A DNA stretch of 64,000 nt from JAHEJE01 sp965216335 (GCA_965216335.1 OZ244154.1:1116001-1180000), one strand, 5' to 3'; counted from the stretch's first letter, positions 44,938 through 53,707 are shown. Made by a program: numbers and translations. Notes: a model not told the origin generated them from the letters alone.

Positions 44938-46752
44938 TTACAGAGCACCGGTGGCCTCGGCCAACCATGCAGTGTCTTCGCCGTCCACCATGGGCGAGAG
45001 TTCATCGCGCACCCGCGCGTGATAGGCGTTGAGCCAGGCCGTTTCCGCCTCGCCCAGCAACGCCGCATCAACCAGCCGACGGTCGATCGGGCACAAGGTC
45101 AGGGTTTCCAGCCAGTGCATGTCCCGCTCGCCGTCCGCCAGCGCTTCGGGTTCGCGCACTGTCACCAGGTTTTCGATGCGGATACCGAATTCGCCGGCCT
45201 TGTAGTATCCCGGCTCGTTCGACAGGATCATGCCCGTCCTGAGTTTTGTCGCATCGATCTTGGAAAACCGCGCCGGCCCCTCGTGCACGGACAGATAACT
45301 GCCGACGCCGTGGCCCGTGCCGTGGTCGAAATCGAGCCCGGCATCCCACAGCGCCTGGCGCGCCAGCACATCCAGGTTGCCGCCTGTCGTGCCGGCCGGA
45401 AACCGCACCCGCGACAGGTTGATCATGCCCTTCAGCACCCGCGTAAACCGGTCACGCATTTCGCCGGTCGGCTCGCCAACCGCAACCGTGCGGGTGATGT
45501 CGGTGGTGCCGTCCTGGTACTGCCCCCCGGAATCGATCAAGAAAATCTCACCCGCTGATATCGGCCGGTTGCTGGCCGTCGAGACCTTGTAGTGCGGAAT
45601 GGCGGCATGCGGCCCGGCCGCCGAAATCGTATCGAACGAGATGTCCTTCAGTTCGCCCGTCGCCGCCCTGAAGTCCTCCAGCTTGCGGGCAACGGCGATC
45701 TCATCCAGCCCGCCGGCGGGCGCCGCCCGCTCGAACCAGGCCAGAAAGCGCACCATCGCCGCACCGTCGCGCCGGTGCGCCGCCCGGGCCCCGTCGATCT
45801 CCACCGGGTTCTTGCACGCCTTGGGCATGGTGCACGGATCGCGCCCGGCGACGACACGCGCCCCGCTCTCGCGCAGCACCGCGCGCACCCGCTCCGGCGC
45901 CGTATCGGCATCGACCGACACCGCCGCCTGCGCCTCGCCCAGCGCCGCCAGCGCCGCCTCGAACCCGTCTGGCGCGGCCAGTTCCGCCGTCTTCGCCAAG
46001 CTCGCTGCCACGTCTTCCGGCACCCTGGCAGCATCGATGAACACCGTCGCCGGATCGTCGGCATGCACAACCGCGTAGCTCAGCGACACCGGCGTGTGGG
46101 CAATGTCCTGACCGCGGACATTGAAGGCCCAGGCGACCGAGTCCGGCATGGTCAGCACCGCCGCATCGGCCCCGCGCTGTTTCAGCGTCGCACGGATGTC
46201 GGCAATCTTGTCCTCGCTGGACCGCCCGGCGAACTGCATCGGCTGCAGCGACACGGATGCCGCCGGCCGGTCCGGCTGATCCGGCCAGATGGCATCCACC
46301 AAATTGGCGCCGACCGGTTCGAACGACGCCCCGGCACCTTCACACGCCTTGCGGAACTTGTCGGCCTGCGCTGCGGTCAGCAGCCAGGGATCGTAGCCGA
46401 TTGTTTGACCATCCCCGACCGCCCCGGCCAGCCACTCCGCCGGCGGCTCTTCGATCAGGTGCATCGGCGTGAACACCGCTTCGTCAACCTGCTCACGCAC
46501 CTGAATGGTATAGCGGCCGTCGACGAAGATCGCCGCCCTGTCTTCCAGAACGATGGCCAGGCCCGCGGAACCGGAAAACCCCGACAGCCAGCGCAACCGC
46601 TCGGCATAGTCGGCGACATACTCACCCTGGTACTCGTCCGTGCGCGGCACCAGAAACCCATTCAGCCCGCACCGCACCATCTCCTGGCGCAGCGAAGCCA
46701 CCCGTTCGGCGCTCGCTTCGCAGCTCGCCGCGTCCTCGAAATCCTGGAACAT
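44938..46752 (-). CDS. Aminopeptidase P family metallopeptidase
   Basis: This 604-residue protein has the three-domain aminopeptidase P1 layout: two creatinase-like N-terminal domains and a pita-bread catalytic domain. The dinuclear metal ligands are in LIDSGGQYQDGTTDITRT (two Asp), HGTGHGVGSYLSVHEGP (His), ILSNEPGYY (Glu) and IRIENLV (Glu). It removes N-terminal residues before proline in the cytoplasm. It starts at ATG 46752. There is a 421-bp gap to the divergent DUF1127 gene. Confidence 0.93.
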   Translation of the reverse strand: MFQDFEDAASCEASAERVASLRQEMVRCGLNGFLVPRTDEYQGEYVADYAERLRWLSGFSGSAGLAIVLEDRAAIFVDGRYTIQVREQVDEAVFTPMHLIEEPPAEWLAGAVGDGQTIGYDPWLLTAAQADKFRKACEGAGASFEPVGANLVDAIWPDQPDRPAASVSLQPMQFAGRSSEDKIADIRATLKQRGADAAVLTMPDSVAWAFNVRGQDIAHTPVSLSYAVVHADDPATVFIDAARVPEDVAASLAKTAELAAPDGFEAALAALGEAQAAVSVDADTAPERVRAVLRESGARVVAGRDPCTMPKACKNPVEIDGARAAHRRDGAAMVRFLAWFERAAPAGGLDEIAVARKLEDFRAATGELKDISFDTISAAGPHAAIPHYKVSTASNRPISAGEIFLIDSGGQYQDGTTDITRTVAVGEPTGEMRDRFTRVLKGMINLSRVRFPAGTTGGNLDVLARQALWDAGLDFDHGTGHGVGSYLSVHEGPARFSKIDATKLRTGMILSNEPGYYKAGEFGIRIENLVTVREPEALADGERDMHWLETLTLCPIDRRLVDAALLGEAETAWLNAYHARVRDELSPMVDGEDTAWLAEATGAL

Positions 46753-47173
46753 ACCTCTTCATAGGCGCTCCCACGCCTGCCTGCAACGCTGCAATTAACG
46801 GCAAGCATCGCCAAGATCCCGCTATTGTGCGGCGCAACAAAAGTGGCGGGAAAGTGACCGAAGAGTAAAGCCGCCACCATGCCGACACAATCGCCATTGT
46901 GCCGTTTGAGCACACCCTGCACGGCAAACGCGCCGGCGCGTCACGGAAAATCGCAGAATTCCGTAAAAACACTATTTAATAAGCGGTTAACAGGACAATG
47001 TGACACGTATCGAGCTATGCAATAGGTGCAAATCTGATCAGCAAAACCAGCACTGGTATGACGGGCCAGCCATCTCATATAAGCGATGCAACACAGTTGC
47101 TCTGGCAATCATGCAGTGCAACATTACGAAACACAAACGTCAAACGAACGGCGTGGACTTAAGGAGTACAGAA
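46753..47173. other. Promoter-bearing intergenic region upstream of the DUF1127 gene
   Basis: These 421 bases between aminopeptidase P and the DUF1127 gene contain no convincing gene. From about 46960 the DNA is AT-rich. It holds the CtrA-like box at 46976 and repeated TGCAA/TGCAAC words (47015, 47093, 47115). Confidence 0.6.
46976..46991 (+). promoter_or_regulatory. Perfect CtrA-type binding site
   Basis: TTAATAAGCGGTTAAC fits the alphaproteobacterial CtrA consensus TTAA-N7-TTAAC exactly. It lies about 180 bp before the DUF1127 start codon and could place that gene, or an unseen small transcript, in the cell-cycle regulon. Confidence 0.5.
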
Positions 47174-47383
47174 ATGGCTTCGATCACTTTTGAATACAAC
47201 ACCAGCATCTTCGGCTCGCTGGTTCGTGGCGTCACCGGTCTGTTCGCATCGGTTTCTGACATGGTTGGCGGCTACTTCGCCCGCCGCGCCGCCGAGCAGC
47301 GCCTTGCTTCGCTCGACGACCGCCTGCTGAACGACATCGGCATCGAACGTGCCGACATCCACGACATGGTTTGGGGCAAGTAA
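47174..47383 (+). CDS. DUF1127 domain small protein
   Basis: This 69-residue protein has the DUF1127 signature near the end: RRAAEQRLASLDDRLLNDIGIERADIHDMVWG. DUF1127 proteins are short, arginine-rich in part, and in some alphaproteobacteria affect phosphate/RNA metabolism and motility. An AAGGAG ribosome site precedes ATG 47174. A strong terminator follows at 47441, so the gene is a monocistronic unit with its own regulated promoter. Confidence 0.92.
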   Translation: MASITFEYNTSIFGSLVRGVTGLFASVSDMVGGYFARRAAEQRLASLDDRLLNDIGIERADIHDMVWGK

Positions 47384-47440
47384 GCTCCCACGACGACCTA
47401 CAGACCTGCGCGGCCGCCCTCCCTGGCCAAGCAGAGATCG

Positions 47441-47480
47441 AAACGCCCGGCTCTCCTCCCTTGCCGGGCGTTTCTTTTTT
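47441..47480 (+). terminator. Intrinsic terminator
   Basis: AAACGCCCGGC and GCCGGGCGTTT form an 11-bp stem with an 11-base loop and are followed by CTTTTTT. It lies 58 bp after the DUF1127 stop. Confidence 0.9.
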
Positions 47481-47582
47481 GTACGTTAACTATCGTCCCA
47501 TCCACCATCATTAAGTTCTTTACAAAAATGAACAGAGTTCATATACTTTCTTTGTTGAGTTTTGGTGCCAGAGGACGGTTGG

Positions 47583-47987
47583 ATGAGGTGGAGAACGTTC
47601 CGAGTGGTCGTTTTGCAAGTGGCCTCGACAGCGGCCTGCACATACTTTTTCTACATTGCGTCAATGTTCCTTTTCATCGGATTTTGTTTTGGAGGGGGGT
47701 GCCAAACAATTTGGAATCCATCTCCTATGCTCGTTGCATTGCCATTTGCAATGCTAACAATAGTATTCGCGGCCGCCCTTTACGCGAGATTGCGAACTGG
47801 CACGAAGCAACGTCGGGGTCACCTCTGCATCAGCATTCTTGGGGCCACTCTGGCAGTTTTCGGTTGGGTATTGATGCGACTGGACCCATGGGATTGGCAC
47901 GCCTATTCGATATACGCAGCGATCTCCGCCGGCATTACTGTTCCACAGGTGTCAATTCTGTTCTTGGATTCTAAGGCTAGCAGCTAG
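47583..47987 (+). CDS. Hypothetical membrane protein, four predicted helices
   Basis: The 134-residue product has hydrophobic stretches at about residues 8-36, 45-65, 78-97 and 103-125 (for example VLQVASTAACTYFFYIASMFLFIGFCF). No family is recognised. ATG 47583 has GAGG eight bases upstream. Base composition is lower in GC than the neighbours, hinting at recent acquisition. A REP-like pair follows. Confidence 0.6.
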   Translation: MRWRTFRVVVLQVASTAACTYFFYIASMFLFIGFCFGGGCQTIWNPSPMLVALPFAMLTIVFAAALYARLRTGTKQRRGHLCISILGATLAVFGWVLMRLDPWDWHAYSIYAAISAGITVPQVSILFLDSKASS

Positions 47988-48028
47988 CGGATTGGTTGAA
48001 ACAGAAGGGCCCGTTCTAACGGAACATT

Positions 48029-48110
48029 CCGACGAAGGCCGGAATCCAGGAACAAACCAACAAATTCGAGCGCATGCGGCACTAGGCCCCGGCCGTCGCT
48101 GGGGTGACAC
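48029..48110. repeat. Intact REP-like inverted pair
   Basis: One unit, CATTCCGACGAAGGCCGGAATCC, and a second, inverted unit, GGCCCCGGCCGTCGCTGGGGTGAC, are separated by about 40 bases. This is the uninterrupted arrangement that the 260-bp MITE splits at 36291 and 39988. Confidence 0.7.
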
Positions 48111-48219
48111 GATGGGTCGGAAGCATTTCATTCGTAGCACTAGAACATGCATTTTGCACTTCTGAACAAGGCGCCAACCACTGGCCATTCTTGAGACCTT
48201 CCAAGGAGAGGGCATCATT

Positions 48220-49095
48220 TCACAATCCTCGCCGCAACCAAAGCGTGCTCCAGGCGCCCTGCCTGATCCGGCGGTGCAGCACGGCGCCACTGTTGCGGTA
48301 GGCGGCGAGCACCTGGCGTTCCTGATGGATGTACAGCCCCGATAACACGACCTCGCCGCCTGACCTTACGATTGCACACAGGGCCGGTGCCAGGCCGATC
48401 AGCGGCCGTGCCAGGATGTTGGCGAACACCAGATCATAAGGACCGAATGCCCGAATGGCCGGATGCGAGACGCCCTTCGCCGCCACGACCCACACGCTGG
48501 ACCCTGCCCCGTTCGCCCTGGCGTTCTGCCGCGCGGTTGCCACTGCCAGGGGATCGATGTCACTCATAACAACACGACCGGCACCGGCCCGCGCCGCCGC
48601 GATTCCCAGCACCCCGGTGCCGCAACCAACATCAAGCACACGCACCGGCGTACACACCTTCAGGATCGTATCGAAAGCCAGCAGGCAACCGCGCGTCGTG
48701 CCGTGATGTCCGGTGCCGAATGCCACCCCGGCATCGATCTCCAGTGCAATGCCATACGCCGGCCGCACTGCCCGGTCATGCCGGCCATGCACGAAGAACC
48801 GCCCGGCCACCACCGGCTCCAGACCTTTCAGGGACTCCGCCACCCAGTCGACATCCCCCGCCGGCGCAACCGCCAGCCCGGCCTTGTCATGCCCGGTCAC
48901 CGCCGCCAGCCGGTCCAGGTCCGGCATGCCGTCATAATAGGCCTGCACCCTCCACAGCCCGTGCACCTCGTCGGTCTCGCTCATCGACACCGCCGACGCT
49001 TCCGGCTCGAACGCCGCCTCAAGCGCATCCATCAGCGCCGCAGCGGCGGCTTCCGCCATCTCCGGCCCGGTCAAGACATAGACCTGATCGCCCAC
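48220..49095 (-). CDS. prmA: Ribosomal protein L11 methyltransferase-like protein
   Basis: This protein has about 291 residues. The class I methyltransferase core has motif I VRVLDVGCGTGVLGIAAARAG, the acidic loop DIDPLAVATARQNA and the catalytic-region motif DLVFANILARPL, with DAGVAFGTGHHGTTRGCL (the PrmA signature) before it. The N-terminal domain is typical of PrmA. The start appears to be GTG 49095 (VGDQVYVLTG) with AAGGG upstream; a frame continues to 49152. It is divergent from the BetI-like gene across a palindromic operator. Confidence 0.9.
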   Translation of the reverse strand: MGDQVYVLTGPEMAEAAAAALMDALEAAFEPEASAVSMSETDEVHGLWRVQAYYDGMPDLDRLAAVTGHDKAGLAVAPAGDVDWVAESLKGLEPVVAGRFFVHGRHDRAVRPAYGIALEIDAGVAFGTGHHGTTRGCLLAFDTILKVCTPVRVLDVGCGTGVLGIAAARAGAGRVVMSDIDPLAVATARQNARANGAGSSVWVVAAKGVSHPAIRAFGPYDLVFANILARPLIGLAPALCAIVRSGGEVVLSGLYIHQERQVLAAYRNSGAVLHRRIRQGAWSTLWLRRGL

Positions 49096-49121
49096 CCCAG
49101 TTCCCTTCGCAAATTGTCCGT

Positions 49122-49146
49122 TTGTTGTTATACACCTGTACAACAA
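49122..49146. promoter_or_regulatory. Candidate operator of BetI-like regulator
   Basis: TTGTTG (49122-49127) and CAACAA (49141-49146) flank a 13-base centre, TTATACACCTGTA, just upstream of the TetR-type gene and of prmA. The position and dyad symmetry suit autoregulation. Confidence 0.5.
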
Positions 49147-49192
49147 CAGCATCTCCGGCTATTCTCCGCACACCCAATAGCAGGCTGAAACC

Positions 49193-49828
49193 ATGACCGC
49201 CCGTTTTTCCCGCCACAGCGAACAACACCGCAGGGACGCCTTCATCCGCGCTACCATGACGTGCCTGGCCGAACACGGCTATCACGGCACCAGTGTGCGC
49301 AAGATCGCTGCCGCAGCCGGCGTCACTCCGGGCCTGCTGACCCACTACTATTCCGGCAAGGAACAGCTGATCGCCGATGCCTACCGCCACGGCGCCGAGG
49401 TGACCCGCGAACATGCCGAACGTGCCGCAGATGCCGCCGGCCCGTCGCCCGTCGCCCGTTTCCAGGCATTCGTCGCCGCCAGCTTTGCCGGTCCGGACAT
49501 CGGCGCCGACGTATTCCGCATCTGGCTCAATTTCTGGGCCGTCACCATCACCGAGCCGCTGGTTCGCCAGGCCCATGCCGAAACCTACAGCGACTACCGT
49601 ACCATCCTCGCCGGCCTCATCGCAGACATCCTGGCCGCCAGCGGCAAGACGCATTGTCCCGACGACATCGAGGCCCTCGCCATCGGAACGAATGCCATCA
49701 TCGACGGTCTGTGGCTTGAGCGTGGCCTCGACCCGGAAACCTTCGACACTGCGGAAGCCGCCGCAATCGTCTGCCGCTTCACAGGCGCTGCTCTCGGTGT
49801 CGACCTGACCACTTCAACTCACCCGTAA
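49193..49828 (+). CDS. BetI-like TetR family regulator
   Basis: This 211-residue protein has a helix-turn-helix, HGYHGTSVRKIAAAAGVTPGLLTHYYSGKEQLI, close to BetI. The C-terminal part (FVAASFAGPDIGADVFRIWLNFWAVTITEPLVRQAHAETYSDYR) also matches the BetI type. No bet genes are adjacent; the next gene, 15 bp on, is an aminotransferase, so it may control that enzyme rather than choline oxidation. It starts at ATG 49193. Confidence 0.87.
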   Translation: MTARFSRHSEQHRRDAFIRATMTCLAEHGYHGTSVRKIAAAAGVTPGLLTHYYSGKEQLIADAYRHGAEVTREHAERAADAAGPSPVARFQAFVAASFAGPDIGADVFRIWLNFWAVTITEPLVRQAHAETYSDYRTILAGLIADILAASGKTHCPDDIEALAIGTNAIIDGLWLERGLDPETFDTAEAAAIVCRFTGAALGVDLTTSTHP

Positions 49829-49843
49829 AGAAGGCACAAACTC

Positions 49844-51013
49844 ATGAGATATGCGGAATTCGTCAACCGTATCAGCGGCAAGGGCGCCTCGGCCTGGGAT
49901 CTGCACAACCGCGCCTATGCCGATGCAAGGACCGATCCGGACGTTATCGTACTGTCGATCGGCGATCCGGAGTTCGACACGCCCGCCCCCATCGTCGACG
50001 CCGCGGTCGCCAGTCTGCGCGCCGGCGACACCCACTACGCCGCCGTGTCCGGCCGCGACCGCCTGAAAGACGCCATCGCCCGCGACCACGAGCGCCTCAG
50101 CGGCCAAAAGGTGGGACGCGACAATGTCATCGTACTCGCCGGCGCCCAGAACGCCCTGTTGTGCACCTCCATGTGCATCGCCGGCCCCGGCGACGAGGCA
50201 ATCACCTTCGACCCGATGTACGCCACCTACGAGGCCACGATCCAGGCCTCCGGCGCCAAATTGGTCACCGTCAATCTCGACCAGGCGAACGGCTTCCGCC
50301 TCGATGCCGCCGCCCTGCGGGGCGCTATCACCGCGCGCACCCGCGCCATCTTCGTCACCAACCCGCACAACCCGACCGGCGTCGTCTTCACCCGTGACGA
50401 ACTGCAGGTCATCGCCGACCTCGCCGTCAAACACGACCTGTGGATCGTCGCCGACGAGGTTTATGCCGACCTGATATTCGACGGCCATCACACGGCGATG
50501 GCCAGTCTCGATGGCATTGCCGAGCGCACCGTGACCGTCTCTAGCCTGTCCAAATCGCGCAACATGCCCGGCTGGCGCGTCGGCTGGACCGTCGGCCCCG
50601 CAGAACTGATCGCCCACCAGGCGAACCTTGCCCTGTGTATGCTGTATGGCCTGCCCGGCTTCATCCAGGAAGCCGCCGTCACCGCCATCAGTGACTGTGC
50701 CGACGAGCCGGCCCGCCTGACCGCCGTGTATCGCGAACGGCGCGACTACACCGTCAGCCACCTCAACCGGATCCCCGGCCTCACCTGCGCCACCCCCGAG
50801 GCCGGCATGTTCGTCATGGCCGACGTGCGCGGCACCGGTCTGTCGAGCAACGACTTCTGCTGGGGCCTGTACAACGAGACAAATGTCGCCGTGCTTGACG
50901 CCGACGGCCTCGGCCACAACGCCAACGGCTTCTTCCGCCTCGCCTACACCACATCTGAGGAAAAGCTCGCCGAGGCCTGCCGGCGGATATCCAGCTACGT
51001 TAACGGCTTGTAA
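49844..51013 (+). CDS. Class I/II PLP aminotransferase (AruH-like)
   Basis: This 389-residue fold-type I aminotransferase has the PLP lysine in SLSKSRNMPGWRVGW. TNPHNPTGVVF, WIVADEVYADLIFDG and the C-terminal arginine FFRLAYT are also in place. Similarity in layout is to arginine-pyruvate transaminase and aspartate aminotransferase; the amino donor is not certain. It is 15 bp after the BetI-like gene and likely in the same transcript. An E2-type element begins right at its stop codon. Confidence 0.88.
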   Translation: MRYAEFVNRISGKGASAWDLHNRAYADARTDPDVIVLSIGDPEFDTPAPIVDAAVASLRAGDTHYAAVSGRDRLKDAIARDHERLSGQKVGRDNVIVLAGAQNALLCTSMCIAGPGDEAITFDPMYATYEATIQASGAKLVTVNLDQANGFRLDAAALRGAITARTRAIFVTNPHNPTGVVFTRDELQVIADLAVKHDLWIVADEVYADLIFDGHHTAMASLDGIAERTVTVSSLSKSRNMPGWRVGWTVGPAELIAHQANLALCMLYGLPGFIQEAAVTAISDCADEPARLTAVYRERRDYTVSHLNRIPGLTCATPEAGMFVMADVRGTGLSSNDFCWGLYNETNVAVLDADGLGHNANGFFRLAYTTSEEKLAEACRRISSYVNGL

Positions 51014-51275
51014 TACCAGCGGCCCTCAGAAAACGCCCATTTGATGGAGCCAAATTCGTTCATATGGCAGGCGCGGCGCGCAGCGCGATGCGGTGCATCG
51101 GGCAAGCGCCGCAACGCACCAGATGGGCGAATTTGGCCCACCGAAGGCCGCATTTTCGCTCTTGCTGGACGTCGTTATGCTCGGCTTGTGGTCAACCGGA
51201 CCGCGGCACCGAGCATGCCCAGCCAGCAAAAGCGAAAATGCGGTCAAATGGGTGTTTTCTGAGGGCCGCTGGTAT
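51013..51275. mobile_element. Structured MITE-like element, E2-family relative
   Basis: The termini 51013-51044 and 51244-51275 are 32-bp inverted repeats with one mismatch (outer ATACCAGCGGCC, inner CCCATTTGA). Read as reverse complement, the interior matches the E2 element at 28847 over long blocks, including GGTTGACCACAAG and CGGCCTTCGGTGGG. Its internal stem is ATGCTCGG/CCGAGCAT (51177-51184 and 51209-51216), where E2 has GGCGGC/GCCGCC, so pairing is kept while sequence changes. Confidence 0.8.
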
Positions 51276-51289
51276 AACGCAACGCGGAC

Positions 51290-51676
51290 TCAGTCTCTCA
51301 GCTTTTGCGCCAAACCATCCACATAGGCCATCAGGTGTTCGAGATCGTCGAGCCCGATGACGATCGGCGCCACCGCCGACGGGGTCAGTTGAACCTGCCG
51401 GTACTCGCGAATGCGCACGAAGTTGCCATGCGGCGGCAATGAGAAGAACGCCTCGAACTTGTGCCGCCAGTCCTTGGCCGGCGACTGCACCATCGCCTTG
51501 AATGACGGTGTCGAACCGATCCCCATGGTGTTGTAGTCCGGGATCACATGACACCGCGCACAATGCAGCCGGGCAAGATCGCGCCCGGCCTCGGCGCTGC
51601 CGGCGGCAGCCGCTGTCTGCAGCCCGCCGCCCGCCATCATCATGACAATCCCGCAAACGACCCCACGCACCTTCAT
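51290..51676 (-). CDS. Periplasmic c-type cytochrome, monoheme
   Basis: This 128-residue protein has a signal peptide (residues 1-24, ending TAAAA-GS). One heme-binding motif, CARCH, is near residue 39 and is followed by VIPDYNTMGIGSTPSF. The C-terminal helix DLEHLMAYVDGLAQKL is the usual end of small cytochromes c; a methionine ligand is probable but not certain. It should carry electrons in the periplasm. It starts at ATG 51676; no oxidase or dehydrogenase genes are adjacent. Confidence 0.85.
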   Translation of the reverse strand: MKVRGVVCGIVMMMAGGGLQTAAAAGSAEAGRDLARLHCARCHVIPDYNTMGIGSTPSFKAMVQSPAKDWRHKFEAFFSLPPHGNFVRIREYRQVQLTPSAVAPIVIGLDDLEHLMAYVDGLAQKLRD

Positions 51677-51827
51677 TCCGGCAGCTTACACCAAAGCGAG
51701 GACGTAGTGACCGGCTCGACCGAAAGTATCCGTTCGATCGCAGAGTTTGGCCCATACGCTGGCGAAAAACCGTTGTCAATTCAGCGCGGTACACCAGTCA
51801 GAAAAGCAAACGCCAATACCGCCGGTA

Positions 51828-52766
51828 CTACCGGCGCCGGAAAAGCTTGGCCAGTCCGAACAGCCCGGCAAACGCCAGATACCAGAACTTCTTCAACATG
51901 AATGCCAGCTTGGCGAACAGCGCAGCGATACCCGCTCCGCCGACAAACTTTTTCGCCGCATTGGGATTGACGGCAGCACCCGCCAACATCAGACCGGCAA
52001 TTCCATATCCGGCGGAGGAATCAATCAGCCAGTTGTAGTCGGCATAGCGGCTGCCCTTCTCAAATTCGATCATCGTGATCACCTCCGGAATCGACTGCTT
52101 TGCGATTTCAAGCTGATCCATGCCGGCAATGTACTCCATCGAAAGCACACCCTCGCGCGCCAGAACGCGCAGGTCATAGTTGAGAATCGGCTCTTCAACT
52201 CCCTCGAACTTGACCTCCTTCGCCCAATGAGCCGCCTTGGTCTCGGAATCATAAAACGGCTGCGCGGCCCATCCGACGACCCAATTGCGCCGATAGCCGT
52301 TCTGCGCCAACCATTCGTTCGATTCCTCTGCACCGTCCCGCAGCAGTTTCAGCACTTCATCGAAATCCGCGCTGGATGCGTCCTCTTCACTCACATGACC
52401 GGTGTCGAGGTAGGAAACCGCGATGCCCCAGACTTTCGACTTGTCGCTCACCAATGGCAGCACATCGGTCGCGAACAGCATGCCGACGACATCGTCATCA
52501 GGCGGGTTTCCCCAACCGTCGAACAGAACCGTTGCCGCGTCTTGGCGCGACAGGAAGTAATATCCCTCCGGAACATCGAGCACAGCGCCGGCGACCCCAA
52601 GTTCGATCCGGCCCTGCTTGTAGTCGAGCTGTTCATGCGCATACTTCTGGTCTTCATTCAGTGAAAATCTGTCACCGAACATTTCACTGTAAGTTTTTGC
52701 ATTCACCGAAATAGCGGAAAGTGCCATTACTCCAGTAATGCAACCAGCCAAAACAACGCTTCTCAT
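51828..52766 (-). CDS. DUF2167 family membrane protein
   Basis: This 312-residue protein has a signal peptide (about residues 1-23) and a DUF2167 body (IELGVAGAVLDVPEGYYFLSRQDAATVLFDGWGNPP, then VVGWAAQPFYDSETKAAHWAKEVKFEG). Two hydrophobic segments lie near the C-terminus (about 255-275 and 283-305), followed by FRRR. DUF2167 proteins are found in many proteobacteria without a known role. It starts at ATG 52766. The upstream region is AT-rich and contains a long hairpin. Confidence 0.85.
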   Translation of the reverse strand: MRSVVLAGCITGVMALSAISVNAKTYSEMFGDRFSLNEDQKYAHEQLDYKQGRIELGVAGAVLDVPEGYYFLSRQDAATVLFDGWGNPPDDDVVGMLFATDVLPLVSDKSKVWGIAVSYLDTGHVSEEDASSADFDEVLKLLRDGAEESNEWLAQNGYRRNWVVGWAAQPFYDSETKAAHWAKEVKFEGVEEPILNYDLRVLAREGVLSMEYIAGMDQLEIAKQSIPEVITMIEFEKGSRYADYNWLIDSSAGYGIAGLMLAGAAVNPNAAKKFVGGAGIAALFAKLAFMLKKFWYLAFAGLFGLAKLFRRR

Positions 52767-52922
52767 TTGCTCACCCCAACACCACTAAACCAATATCGTT
52801 CGTTCAAAACATGAAGGTAAAAATAAGTATCATAGAAGAATACGCGAAGTATTAATAATGCAGATAAAATACGAACAACCGGCCGGCATCAGGCCATCCC
52901 GGTCAGGCGCATGCGGTTGTCA

Positions 52923-53064
52923 GAGTCCGTTTTGAAACTGCTGTCCCATCCCGCCCCCCGCCCGAACCACCCGATCAGGATACCCTCGTGGGTGGTTCGG
53001 GCGGGGGAGCGGGATGGGACAGCCCTCAAAGTCCCCGACCCGGGGACTTTTCAAACGGACACTC
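52923..53064. repeat. Long near-palindromic element between DUF2167 and GST genes
   Basis: Outer arms GAGTCCGTTTTGAAA (52924-52938) and TTTCAAACGGACACTC (53049-53064) and inner arms of about 31 bases (52941-52972 and 52991-53022, CTGTCCCATCCCGC type) are reverse complements with small differences. Its right edge supplies the stop codon region of the GST gene. Two nested hairpins make it a strong structure in RNA or single-stranded DNA. Confidence 0.75.
53028..53050 (-). terminator. Hairpin downstream of the GST gene
   Basis: AAAGTCCCCG-acc-CGGGGACTTT is a perfect ten-base stem with a three-base loop, 13 bp past the GST stop on the minus strand. The T-run is short, so termination is likely but not certain. 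Confidence 0.5.
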
Positions 53065-53707
53065 AGGCGAAGGCGACGATCTCTTCATCACCGCGCTGCC
53101 AGGCCGGGCGTTTGTGCATGATCCGTTGAAAGCGTTCGGTGGACACATGGCCGTCCAGCCAGCGCTGCAGGCGCGCCAGCGGCAGCGCATCGAACCGTGC
53201 CCGGTCGGAATTGGCCAATTGCCGCACGAACGGAAAGATCGCCATATCGGCCAGCGACGACCGGCTGCCGAACAGCGCCCCGCCGGCCAGCCGGCCCTCC
53301 AGCTGTTCCAGGAACGTCACCGCGCCGCGCCATTCCGCTTCGCGGTCCACGCCATCATAACGCACGTGATACTTGAACCGGTCGAGATGATCCTTGAACG
53401 GCCCATCCGCCTCGCCGATCAGCAACAGCATGTCCGCAAGATCGCCGGTATCGGGTGTCAGCCAGCCGTTCGGATCATTGCGCTTCAGCACCCACAGCAT
53501 GATGTCCAGGCTTTGCTCGATGACCGTTCCATCGGGCAGCACCAGCACCGGAACCGTGCCCTTGGGCGAGGCGGCGAGCATTTCCGCCGGTTTCGCCTTC
53601 AGGTCGACCTCGCGCAGCACGCAAGGGGCCCCGGCACAATCGAGCGCCAGCCGGGCCCGCATGGCATAGGGACAGCGCCGGAAACTGTACAGCAACGGCA
53701 GGCGCAT
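53063..53707 (-). CDS. Glutathione S-transferase family protein
   Basis: This 214-residue protein has a thioredoxin-like N-domain (LPLLYSFRRCPYAMRARLAL, with CPYA at the active site) and TVPVLVLPDGTVIEQSLDIMLWVL, the cis-Pro and SNAIL-like segment. A helical C-domain includes SSLADMAIFPFVRQ. The CPYA motif is glutaredoxin/omega-like rather than tyrosine- or serine-type. ATG 53707 overlaps the stop of trhO by one base, so it is coupled to that gene. Confidence 0.88.
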   Translation of the reverse strand: MRLPLLYSFRRCPYAMRARLALDCAGAPCVLREVDLKAKPAEMLAASPKGTVPVLVLPDGTVIEQSLDIMLWVLKRNDPNGWLTPDTGDLADMLLLIGEADGPFKDHLDRFKYHVRYDGVDREAEWRGAVTFLEQLEGRLAGGALFGSRSSLADMAIFPFVRQLANSDRARFDALPLARLQRWLDGHVSTERFQRIMHKRPAWQRGDEEIVAFA

